DNA from: JANRIC01 sp033765345 | GTDB lineage: Bacteria; Bacteroidota; Bacteroidia; Cytophagales; Microscillaceae | Direction of reading: 5' to 3' | Length of the DNA: 8,151 nt | NCBI GenBank assembly: GCA_033765345.1 | Contig: JANRIC010000223.1 | Span: 1-8,151, forward strand | Shown: positions 1 through 6,179 of the stretch, in pieces | How positions within the stretch are numbered: the stretch's first letter is position 1 | Layout of the letters: each line of letters starts with the position of its first letter | Program-made: the position numbers and the translations under genes | Notes under the pieces: model-generated | What the model was told of the DNA's origin: nothing | The model's database searches: none | Seen by the model: only the letters and a program-made list of their open reading frames with translations

Positions 1-107
1 AAATAATTAAAATAATTAAAATAATTAAAATAATTAAAATAATTAAAATAATTAAAATAATTAAAATAATTAAAATAATTAAAATAATTAAAATAATTAA
101 AATAATT
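1..107. repeat. 9-bp A/T tandem array (AAAATAATT, about 12 copies)
   Basis: The unit AAAATAATT is repeated without interruption about 11.9 times and then breaks into non-repetitive A/T-rich sequence. The array reaches the left edge of the window, so its full length is unknown. Every unit I can read is identical, which suggests recent expansion by slipped-strand replication. It ends 190 bp before gldA and could affect that gene's promoter spacing or DNA curvature, but that is inference. Its exact copy number may also be an assembly artefact. Confidence 0.95.
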
Positions 108-150
108 TCTTATAAAACACTGCAATTCAAATAATTATAAATTATGTTTT

Positions 151-179
151 TTTGTAATTTCTAATTAAAAATACATTTT
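151..179 (+). promoter_or_regulatory. weak candidate Bacteroidota promoter for gldA
   Basis: TTTG at 151-154 is followed after 17 bp by TACATTTT (172-179). This is close to the Bacteroidota promoter pattern of a TTTG -33 box and a TAnnTTTG -7 box, but the last base of the -7 box mismatches and the spacer is slightly short. In DNA this A/T-rich such matches arise by chance, so this is only the best of several poor candidates. It would give a leader of roughly 110 nt. Confidence 0.22.
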
Positions 180-265
180 TATTGGTTGAAAGTTGGAATA
201 GTACAATTTATTGGCTATTTTCTTTGAAAATAAATCCGGTTTCTAACAAGGTAAATTTATAATTC

Positions 266-289
266 CCTTAATTCCTTAATTCCTTAATT
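266..289. repeat. three tandem copies of CCTTAATT before gldA
   Basis: Three exact 8-bp copies of CCTTAATT lie head to tail and end eight bases before the gldA start codon, so they occupy the place where a ribosome binding site would sit. There is no Shine-Dalgarno sequence, as is usual in Bacteroidota. Copy-number change here would alter the leader right at the translation start. Confidence 0.85.
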
Positions 290-297
290 CTCTGAAA

Positions 298-1209
298 ATG
301 TCCGTAATTGTATCTAATCTTACCAAGAGCTATGGGCGGCAAAATGCCGTAGATGATATTTCTTTTGAAGTTAAATCTGGGGAAATTCTGGGTTTTCTGG
401 GTCCGAATGGTGCTGGAAAATCCACGACTATGAAAATTGCCACAGGCTACCTCAGCCCTAGCAAAGGCACTATCAAAGTGCAAGATTTTGACGTGAGTAT
501 GCATTCTATGGATGTACGCCGCAATATCGGATACCTGCCTGAGCATAATCCGCTCTATCTCGATATGTATGTACTCGAATACCTTTCCTTTATTGGTGAA
601 TTGCACGGTATGGGAGGGCGCAAACTCCGCAGCAGAATCAAAGAAATGATTGAGTTGTGTGGATTGGAGCGGGAGCAAAAAAAGAAAATCGGAACACTTT
701 CCAAAGGTTATCGACAGCGGGTCGGTTTGGCGCAATCGCTGATACACAACCCACCCGTACTCATCCTTGACGAACCTACTACCGGACTTGACCCCAACCA
801 AATCGTGGAAATTCGCAAAGTGATTCAGGAAATTGGGAAAGAAAAAACCGTGATTTTTTCTACCCATATCATGCAGGAAGTGCAGGCAATATGTACCCGT
901 GCCGTCATTATTAATCTGGGTAAAATCGTGGCGGATAATGCTGTGACTTCGCTCAGGGGAGACACCTGGATTGAGGTGGAATTCGCCCAAGCCATTGACG
1001 TGGAAATCCTGCACAAAATTCCCGAAATACACACTTTGACCCCCATTACAGCACAGAAATACAAAATTTTGGCGGAGTCAGGCAGAGATATTCGACCGGA
1101 AATCTTTAAAATTGCTGCCGAACAAAACTGGACGCTTCTGGGGCTACAGCAACAGGAAAACAGCCTAGAAAGTGTGTTCCAAAGTTTAACCAAAAAAGAT
1201 ACTCCATGA
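298..1209 (+). CDS. gldA: GldA-type ABC transporter ATP-binding protein
   Basis: This 303-residue protein is the cytoplasmic ATPase of an ABC exporter. It shows Walker A GPNGAGKST (35-43), the signature LSKGYRQR (134-141), Walker B VLILDEP with catalytic Glu159, a D-loop at GLDP (163-166) and the switch His190. In the Q-loop region it reads GYLPEHNPLY (78-87), typical of the GldA group rather than a plain Gln. Residues after about 215 form the family's short C-terminal extension. In Flavobacterium johnsoniae, GldA works with GldF and GldG in a transporter linked to gliding motility; the substrate is unknown. The start at 298 fits because residue 1 sits just before the first beta strand. The stop lies 64 bp before the gldF ATG, so the two are probably cotranscribed. 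The alternative is a generic ABC-2 type ATPase, but the paired GldF supports GldA. Confidence 0.9.
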   Translation: MSVIVSNLTKSYGRQNAVDDISFEVKSGEILGFLGPNGAGKSTTMKIATGYLSPSKGTIKVQDFDVSMHSMDVRRNIGYLPEHNPLYLDMYVLEYLSFIGELHGMGGRKLRSRIKEMIELCGLEREQKKKIGTLSKGYRQRVGLAQSLIHNPPVLILDEPTTGLDPNQIVEIRKVIQEIGKEKTVIFSTHIMQEVQAICTRAVIINLGKIVADNAVTSLRGDTWIEVEFAQAIDVEILHKIPEIHTLTPITAQKYKILAESGRDIRPEIFKIAAEQNWTLLGLQQQENSLESVFQSLTKKDTP

Positions 1210-1268
1210 TCGTCGATCGTCCATTGACTATTGACCATCGTCCATTTTCAATTATCCATTATCCATTC
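1206..1268. repeat. degenerate 7-bp-period repeat in the gldA-gldF gap
   Basis: The gap can be read as nine consecutive heptads starting in the last gldA codons. Examples are TCCATTG (1220), TCCATTT (1241), TCCATTA (1255) and TCCATTC (1262), with looser variants such as ACTATTG and ACCATCG between them. All TCCATT copies are separated by 7, 14 or 21 bp, so the phase is kept. It overlaps the gldA stop codon and ends five bases before the gldF ATG. It resembles the short tandem heptanucleotide repeats known from cyanobacteria in style only. The function is unknown. Confidence 0.75.
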
Positions 1269-1273
1269 ACTTG

Positions 1274-2002
1274 ATGTTTACAATTTTTAAAAAAGAAATT
1301 CGTAGTTTTTTGAGTTCCTTGATCGCCTACATGGTTATAGTCGTTTTTTTGACGGCAATAGGCCTTTTTATGTGGATATTCCCGGATAGCAATGTGCTGG
1401 ATTACGGATATGCCGATCTGGAGACCTTGTTTCTGCTGGGTCCGTATGTTTTTTTGTTTCTTATTCCTGCCATTACAATGCGTACCTTTGCTGAAGAAAA
1501 AAAATCTGGCACCATGGAGCTACTTCTGACCAGACCTTTGAGAGACTGGGATATTATTCTGGGGAAATATTTCGCTGGGCTTGTGCTGGTGCTTTTTGCT
1601 TTGTTGCCTACTTTGATTTATTATTATTCGGTCTATTATCTGGGTGATCCGGTTGGGAATATTGATTCGGCTGGTACTACGGGTTCTTACATCGGCTTGA
1701 TTCTGCTGGGAGCTTCTTTTACTGCAATTGGCGTATTTGCCTCTTCTCTCAGCGAAAACCAAATTATTGCTTTTATTCTGGCGGTTTTTTTATGTTTTAT
1801 TGTGTATCAGGGTTTTTCTTCCCTCACAAGTTTGAATGATGCCGGAGCTTTGTCCTATATTTTGGTTCAGTTGGGGATTGATTATCACTATGCCTCGATT
1901 CGTAAAGGTTTGATAGACTCGAGGGATTTGGTGTATTTTTTTAGCCTAATTATTTTGATGTTAATGGCTACTAAGCTAGTTTTAGGCAGTAGAAAATGGT
2001 AG
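1274..2002 (+). CDS. gldF: GldF-type ABC transporter permease
   Basis: This 242-residue inner-membrane protein has about six hydrophobic helices: roughly 16-36, 51-69, 99-119, 138-159, 162-183 and 218-237. After helix 2 it carries the ABC-2 permease motif (EEKKSGTMELLLTRP, 74-88), which in this family lies on the cytoplasmic side and contacts the ATPase. Length and layout match GldF, the permease partner of GldA in the gliding-associated exporter. I start it at the ATG at 1274; a TTG immediately before it (1271) would add one residue. Homologues are usually followed by gldG, whose product is a periplasmic/membrane subunit. Here no such gene follows, so a complete transporter would need gldG encoded elsewhere. 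A generic ABC-2 permease is the fallback reading. Confidence 0.88.
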   Translation: MFTIFKKEIRSFLSSLIAYMVIVVFLTAIGLFMWIFPDSNVLDYGYADLETLFLLGPYVFLFLIPAITMRTFAEEKKSGTMELLLTRPLRDWDIILGKYFAGLVLVLFALLPTLIYYYSVYYLGDPVGNIDSAGTTGSYIGLILLGASFTAIGVFASSLSENQIIAFILAVFLCFIVYQGFSSLTSLNDAGALSYILVQLGIDYHYASIRKGLIDSRDLVYFFSLIILMLMATKLVLGSRKW

Positions 2003-2037
2003 ATGGGAGTCCATAGCCGATAGTCCATTATCCATCA
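2003..2037. repeat. second degenerate 7-bp-period repeat, after gldF
   Basis: Directly after the gldF stop, five heptads can be read in phase, including TCCATAG (2010), TCCATTA (2024) and TCCATCA (2031). The core TCCAT is the same as in the gldA-gldF gap, so the two tracts share an origin or a mechanism. The remaining sequence up to eboA (2038-2135) has a weak 6-bp hairpin (GCCTTT/AAAGGC around 2052-2079) without a T-run and no promoter I would defend. Confidence 0.65.
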
Positions 2038-2135
2038 CTTTATGTGCCTTGAATGCCTTTGCTTCTGCTGTCAAGAAAAGGCATATCCTGAAAATCATCA
2101 ACATCATTTATTCAAATAAAATGTAATCATCCACC

Positions 2136-3053
2136 ATGACTGAAAAAATTTACCAAACGGATTTGGCTGCTTTCAAAGAATTGCTGGCTGGTCTGCTTCA
2201 GGCACAGGTTCCAGAACAAGCCTGGAGCTGGATTCAGCAAAAAAGAGAAAGCTTTGAAAAGGACTTTATGGGGTCAAAAAATGCATTTTTGATGGCTTTT
2301 TCGGGTGCGCCCCGTTTTGTACCCAAAGATGTATTGCAGGTAGATGAAATAAGCTACCAAAAAACACAGGAATTACGCCCTGGGATCGAGATTCGTCGCT
2401 GGACAATAGACCAGACCACCCGATGCCTTTTTTTGCTCCACATCCCCCACGAAGACAAAAACTTTTATTTGCAAACCCTAGAGCAGCTTTTTAATGCCGC
2501 TGAAATGAACGAACTTGTGGCTTTGTACGCTTCCTTGCCTTTGTTTGTATACCCTCAAGACCTCAGCAAAAGAGCTGCCGAAGGTATCCGTACCAATATG
2601 AGCGTTGTTTTTGATGCTGTAGCCCTTGAAAATCCTTACTCGACCGAATACCTCGATCAAAATGCCTGGAATCAATTGTACTTAAAAGCGGCTTTTATGG
2701 CCAGACCACTGTATCGGATTCATGGCATCGATCAGCGTGCCAATGCCGAACTAGCCCGCATCATTTCGGATTATGCCCACGAACGCTGGGCGGCTGGGCG
2801 GGAGATTAGCCCTGAATTCTGGCGACCTGTGGCGCAATTCTTAGATGAAAGACTTCTGGGAGATTTGAAAAAACTTCTCGATAACGGCAGTACGCTTGAG
2901 CAACAAGCCGCCGCCCTGGTTTGCTCAGAAAGCAAGCATCCCGAAGCCAAAAATCTCCTGGCACAATATCCTGATTTGCAAAACCAGGCTGTGCAAAATA
3001 CCATAAGTTGGTTAAGTATTGCACAGGTTTTAAACACAAATCCTAAAATTTAA
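2136..3053 (+). CDS. eboA: EboA-domain protein
   Basis: This 305-residue protein appears soluble, with no signal peptide or membrane helix. I recognise it as EboA from the early segment FLMAFSGAPRFVPK (about 51-64) and from the C-terminal half. That half holds the segments NPYSTEYLDQNAWNQLYLKA (about 167-186) and RIHGIDQRANAELARIISDY (about 194-213), followed by AHERWAAGREISPEFWR. EboA has no assigned chemistry. The ebo cluster (eboA-F) is found in Bacteroidota, cyanobacteria and others. In Nostoc punctiforme it is needed for delivery of a scytonemin precursor to the periplasm, and in Pseudomonas fluorescens it is linked to repelling nematodes. The gene lies 32 bp upstream of eboB on the same strand, clearly one operon. 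It follows gldF by 133 bp and may be read through from it. I see no catalytic motif, and the role in this organism is unknown. Confidence 0.8.
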   Translation: MTEKIYQTDLAAFKELLAGLLQAQVPEQAWSWIQQKRESFEKDFMGSKNAFLMAFSGAPRFVPKDVLQVDEISYQKTQELRPGIEIRRWTIDQTTRCLFLLHIPHEDKNFYLQTLEQLFNAAEMNELVALYASLPLFVYPQDLSKRAAEGIRTNMSVVFDAVALENPYSTEYLDQNAWNQLYLKAAFMARPLYRIHGIDQRANAELARIISDYAHERWAAGREISPEFWRPVAQFLDERLLGDLKKLLDNGSTLEQQAAALVCSESKHPEAKNLLAQYPDLQNQAVQNTISWLSIAQVLNTNPKI

Positions 3054-3085
3054 AAATACATTCACCCTAAATAAACACAAATCCC

Positions 3086-4024
3086 ATGGAAAATATCAAA
3101 GACATGATTTTTATTGATCCGCACATTCACATGGTCTCCCGCACCACAGACGATTATCAGGCTATGCGCAAAGCGGGTATCGTGGCTGTGATTGAGCCGG
3201 CCTTTTGGATGGGGCAACCCCGCACAGAAGTTGGGTCTTTCAAAGATTATTTCAGCACCTTAGTAGGTTGGGAGCGTTTTCGTGCAAGCCAGTTTGGTAT
3301 CAAACACTATTGTACCATCGGTCTCAACTCCAAAGAAGCAAATAATGAAGCCCTTTCCGAACAAGTCATGGAGCTTTTGCCTTCTTTTATCATGAAAGAA
3401 GGGGTAGTAGCCGTAGGAGAGATCGGATATGATGATCAGACGGAAATCGAGGATAAATTTTTCCGAATACAGATTCAACTTGCCGTAGAAGCCGGACTGC
3501 CGATTATGATTCATACCCCTCACCGCGACAAAAAAGCCGGAACCATCCGCAGCATGGACGTTCTGGAGGAAATGGGTGCCAAGCCTGATATGGTTGCCAT
3601 CGACCACAACAATGAAGAAACCGTCAAAGATGTACTCGATCGGGGGTATTATGCTGCCTTTACGATTTATCCTTTTACCAAAATGGGCAATGAACGTATG
3701 GTGGAAGTCGTGCGTCAGTACGGTTCAGAGCGGATCATCGTGGACAGTTCTGCCGATTGGGGTGTAAGCGATCCGCTCGCAGTACCCAAAACCGCCTCCC
3801 TGATGCTGGAGCGAGGTATTGCCAAAGAAGATGTAATCAAAACTTGCTACAGCAATGCCCTGGAAATCTACGGCAAAAGCGGGCAAATCAAAGAATCCGA
3901 TTGGCTTAATCCGGTAGAAATTGACCAAAGAGAGCTTTTCTCTGGCAACTCCGTACTCCGTGGACAAAACCCACAAGTCGGGCAAATCAGTGAAAATGTG
4001 ATTACAGATTCGCCAATAAAGTAA
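3086..4024 (+). CDS. eboB: EboB, TatD-like metal-dependent hydrolase
   Basis: This 312-residue TIM-barrel amidohydrolase-superfamily protein is of the TatD-like type. The expected metal ligands are all visible: H13 and H15 in DPHIH, E112 in GEIGYDD, H143 in MIHTPH, H174 in DHNN and D220 in DSSADWG. The segments FRASQFGIKHYCTIGLNSKE (near 65-85) and LFSGNSVLRGQNP near the C-terminus are those I associate with EboB rather than with housekeeping TatD DNase. The enzyme is probably cytoplasmic; its substrate is unknown. It follows eboA by 32 bp and ends 53 bp before a strong terminator, so the operon stops here without eboC (UbiA-like prenyltransferase), eboD (dehydroquinate-synthase-like), eboE (sugar-isomerase-like TIM barrel) or eboF. 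All active-site residues are intact, which argues for a working protein and not a decaying remnant. Confidence 0.83.
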   Translation: MENIKDMIFIDPHIHMVSRTTDDYQAMRKAGIVAVIEPAFWMGQPRTEVGSFKDYFSTLVGWERFRASQFGIKHYCTIGLNSKEANNEALSEQVMELLPSFIMKEGVVAVGEIGYDDQTEIEDKFFRIQIQLAVEAGLPIMIHTPHRDKKAGTIRSMDVLEEMGAKPDMVAIDHNNEETVKDVLDRGYYAAFTIYPFTKMGNERMVEVVRQYGSERIIVDSSADWGVSDPLAVPKTASLMLERGIAKEDVIKTCYSNALEIYGKSGQIKESDWLNPVEIDQRELFSGNSVLRGQNPQVGQISENVITDSPIK

Positions 4025-4076
4025 ATGAGTAAAAACTGATGCAAGCATCCTATGGGCTGCTCAAGAAGCCAACAAC

Positions 4077-4115
4077 AAACCCGAAAGTCTGCATCAAAAA
4101 AGCTTTCGGGTTTTT
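4077..4115 (+). terminator. intrinsic terminator of the eboAB operon
   Basis: A perfect 11-bp stem (AAACCCGAAAG at 4077-4087 with CTTTCGGGTTT at 4103-4113) encloses a 15-nt loop and is followed directly by T's (4111-4115). A small perfect hairpin GATGC-AA-GCATC (4038-4049) lies just upstream. It closes the + strand transcription unit, which supports eboB as the last gene of the operon. Confidence 0.88.
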
Positions 4116-4180
4116 ATGCGAAAATCCAGCTATTTTACAAAGAATATATTATTTTAGACTTTCGTAGTGAGAACGTCCCA

Positions 4181-4214
4181 AGCCTTCGGCTGGAAAGTTG
4201 CAAACTTTCCTTTT
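4181..4214 (+). other. double hairpin, terminator-like
   Basis: AGCC-TTC-GGCT (4181-4191) is followed at once by GGAAAGTT-GCA-AACTTTCC (4192-4210), an 8-bp perfect stem with a 3-nt loop, and then by TTTT. It could serve as a back-up terminator, but the T-run is short. It may equally be part of a mobile repeat that also includes the doublet downstream. Confidence 0.5.
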
Positions 4215-4286
4215 ATCGAGTTCTTTGAGGTGTTCTGAAGGATCACACCGTTATTCTAAGTTTGAGCGTAGCGGAAACTTTTGCCC

Positions 4287-4366
4287 TTGTTGGTGTTTAG
4301 AAATGGCTGTTAAGTGTTAATTTTACAATTTTTGTTCAGCCATATCGTCACCAACAAGCTTTTTTT
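4287..4366 (+). terminator. arm 1 hairpin followed by T7
   Basis: Read on the + strand, the left 71-nt hairpin ends in CACCAACAA, followed by GC and seven T's (4360-4366). This gives a terminator-like end to the structure. The second arm, read on the - strand, has no such T-run, so termination may be incidental. The hairpin is long for an intrinsic terminator. Confidence 0.3.
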
Positions 4367-4486
4367 CTGTACAGAGATACTATGATGGAACATTCTGAGG
4401 ATTTATTGGCAATTGTTGTTGGTGACGAAAAGTACTAAACCTGTACTTTACTAAAAATTAAGTAGCACTTTTCTAAACACCAACAA
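4287..4486. repeat. 200-bp inverted doublet of two 71-nt structured arms
   Basis: The two arms (4287-4357 and the reverse complement of 4416-4486) are the same length and share identical first 17 nt (TTGTTGGTGTTTAGAAA) and last 13 nt (TCGTCACCAACAA). The 41 nt between differ. Each arm pairs its own ends (TTGTTGGTG with CACCAACAA, 9 bp). Each also has an inner helix at the same positions (17-23 with 51-57) built from different bases: ATGGCTG/CAGCCAT in arm 1, and AAGTGCT/AGTACTT with one G-T pair in arm 2. That compensatory pattern suggests selection for the fold. The central 58 nt contain the palindrome TCTGTACAGA (4366-4375). The organisation resembles REPIN/BIME elements or a structured RNA pair; I do not recognise the family. 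Confidence 0.8.
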
Positions 4487-4511
4487 CGGCGGGGAAGCCG
4501 AGCGTTTTTTT
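4487..4511 (+). terminator. weak GC hairpin with T-run
   Basis: CGGC (4487-4490) can pair with GCCG (4497-4500) around GGGGAA. It is followed by AGCG and then a run of T's before 4512. The 4-bp stem and the gap before the T-run make this a weak terminator candidate. It sits directly beside the doublet and may be part of the same element. Confidence 0.25.
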
Positions 4512-4577
4512 ATAGGAGCATTACATCTTTAATACTACCGGATACAAATCTGCGGACAATAGACCCCCGACTCAACA

Positions 4578-6077
4578 TTACTCATATTCCTTCCGAATCT
4601 TTTCCAGACTTTCCTGGATTTTTTGCGTGTGTAGATTGGCTTGGTAGATCTTGGCAGGGGCAGCCCGATCGCTGCAGTTTAGCTCGCTGCATCGCTCGCA
4701 GGTGACACCTACTTTACGTACGGAGATTCTTTTGTCATTCCAAAAGCCCACCTGTTGTTTGAATTCAGGCGTGACCAACAGCCCAATCGTGACACTGCTA
4801 TTCGTAAAGGGAGTAGGGGAGAAGGTGCGTGCCATGCTGATACATAGGAATTCATTCTCCGAATCGATGTACTGAGAGCGTTGTATTTGGCAAAGAACCT
4901 GGGTCATACTGCCGTGGTTCTGGAGATTTTCAAGGTCTTTTAAGATATTTAGAGATACCCACCGACGGCAATAATGCTCTTTGAGTACATTGCTATGCGG
5001 ATTGTAAAGCCCTCCCAGGTGCAGTTCTTTGTTCATATTGTAAAAAGTACTACCGGTTTTGTGATTAAACCGCAGAAAAAAAAGCTGATTGAGTCCAAAC
5101 AGTTTGGGTATCAGGCTGGTGAGGCGATGAATAAACATTTCGGGTGAAGCTTGGTATTTATACATAATATCCAAAAATGCCTCAGTATTCCAGCTTTTGC
5201 GTGCGATAAAGCTTTTTAAATCCTGATGAATGTGTGCCTTTGGAATAAGCAATGCCCCCGAAAAATAAGAGGCTTTGAAGTTACTCAAAAGTTGCTCAAA
5301 AGATTGGATATGAATCCAAGAAGAGGTGTAGGGTCTCTCCTTGATTTTCATATAACAATAGCCCAACTCTCGCCCTAGGGTAAACATTTGTTGGGTATTA
5401 CTCAGGTGTTTGTTGATCAGCAATCGGTTCGGATTGCCAGGGATCAAAAGCGAGCGGATACTCTCCAACTCTGGGTAATTTTCAAAACCTTCTTCGTGGA
5501 TTTCATAATGGTATTGCTCCGTCAAGATTTGCTTTAAATCACTCAGTTTGACTGGGGGTTGGGCAAATTGGGTGTGTTCCTTCACAAACTGATCCACCAC
5601 TTCTTCCAAATCCTCAAAATAATTGTCGTACATTTCCTGGTAGGAGCGGAGTACGGCAAAATAAAAGTTCTCTACGCCAATGTTGTAGTTGCGGGTCAGC
5701 TCAATGAGCGTACTGATGAATGCACTGATTTTGGAAGGCGTATTGGAAATAATATCTACCAAATCAGCAGGTTCAATACCAAAAATCTCCAAAGGCAAGC
5801 TGGTCAGCAGGTCGGATTTGATCAGTTCGGCAATAGGGCGCAAATCCGTGGAAAGCTGTAGCGAAACCAGCCAATCATAAGAAACGCCTAGGGCTTTTGC
5901 CATTTGGGCTATTTTATTGGCTTTGGGATATTTTTTACCTTTCTCGATTTCGTTGAGGTAAGAAATGGAAATCCCCGAAGCTTTCGATACTTCTGAAAGC
6001 GACAAATTTCTATCAATCCTGAGTTGGCGTACTTTCAGGCCGAATATCAAACGAATATTTTCTTCTCTAGGAGTCAA
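4578..6077 (-). CDS. XRE-family regulator, RamB/PrpR (short-chain acyl-CoA) type
   Basis: The 499-residue protein has an N-terminal XRE helix-turn-helix (about 12-70; GISISYLNEIEKGKKYPK is the recognition region). The middle corresponds to the IrrE/ImmA-like domain. The C-terminus carries C460-x2-C463-x4-C468-SDRAAPA, matching the cysteine motif of the ScfR/DUF2083 regulators such as RamB and mycobacterial PrpR, where acyl-CoA responsiveness and, for PrpR, an iron-sulfur cluster are known. C370 (HYCRRW) could be a fourth ligand. The metallopeptidase motif is degenerate: RELGY (236-240) in place of HExxH, so it is unlikely to be a protease. The only possible start is TTG at 6077, because an in-frame stop lies three codons upstream and no ATG occurs before the HTH. 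It is divergent from the SCP2/racemase gene and is its likely regulator. The ligand is inferred, not shown. Confidence 0.82.
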   Translation of the reverse strand: MTPREENIRLIFGLKVRQLRIDRNLSLSEVSKASGISISYLNEIEKGKKYPKANKIAQMAKALGVSYDWLVSLQLSTDLRPIAELIKSDLLTSLPLEIFGIEPADLVDIISNTPSKISAFISTLIELTRNYNIGVENFYFAVLRSYQEMYDNYFEDLEEVVDQFVKEHTQFAQPPVKLSDLKQILTEQYHYEIHEEGFENYPELESIRSLLIPGNPNRLLINKHLSNTQQMFTLGRELGYCYMKIKERPYTSSWIHIQSFEQLLSNFKASYFSGALLIPKAHIHQDLKSFIARKSWNTEAFLDIMYKYQASPEMFIHRLTSLIPKLFGLNQLFFLRFNHKTGSTFYNMNKELHLGGLYNPHSNVLKEHYCRRWVSLNILKDLENLQNHGSMTQVLCQIQRSQYIDSENEFLCISMARTFSPTPFTNSSVTIGLLVTPEFKQQVGFWNDKRISVRKVGVTCERCSELNCSDRAAPAKIYQANLHTQKIQESLEKIRKEYE

Positions 6078-6149
6078 TTCAGGTTATGGTTTAAGTATAT
6101 CTGCAAAAAAATAATATCACTTCAAGAATAAATAATATTAATTTGTTTC

Positions 6150-6179
6150 CAAATTTACGATATTTTCGCCAAAAGCAAG
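6150..6179 (-). promoter_or_regulatory. candidate promoter of the XRE regulator
   Basis: On the - strand, TAAATTTG (6157-6150) is an exact match to the Bacteroidota -7 consensus TAnnTTTG. CTTG (6179-6176) lies 18 bp upstream as a -33 box. It would place the transcript start around 6143 and give a leader of about 65 nt before the TTG start. The -33 box lies inside the left half of the 11-bp inverted repeat, which would fit autoregulation. Confidence 0.5.

Larger units (their letters stand above)
4116..4577. other. 462-bp gene-free stretch with structured repeats
   Basis: No credible coding region lies between the eboB terminator and the stop of the regulator gene on the - strand. The stretch holds a compact hairpin (4192-4214), a weaker hairpin (GGTGT 4229-4233 with ACACC 4245-4249), the 200-bp inverted doublet (4287-4486) and a short GC-rich hairpin with a T-run (4487-4511). 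I found no tRNA, rRNA or known riboswitch in it. No convincing terminator for the regulator gene is visible on the - strand. Confidence 0.7.

Noticed and set aside
298..1032. 254-residue antisense reading frame opposite gldA
   Set aside because: It mirrors the ATPase codons, and the ABC motifs on the + strand settle which frame is real.
2052..2079. Terminator between gldF and eboA
   Set aside because: The stem is only 6 bp, the loop is long and no T-run follows, so readthrough from gldF into eboA remains possible.
4287..4486. Integron attC sites
   Set aside because: The ends read TTGTTGGTG...CACCAACAA. They do not satisfy the RYYYAAC...GTTRRRY core pattern in the needed order, and no integrase or cassette array is present.
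4287..4486. CRISPR array
   Set aside because: Only four copies of a 9-bp word occur, in alternating orientation. The 17-nt and 13-nt matches are inverted, not direct repeats with equal spacers.
4149..4577. Retron or other reverse-transcriptase-linked noncoding RNA
   Set aside because: Nested inverted repeats are present, but no reverse transcriptase lies nearby and none of the expected msr/msd layout can be made out.
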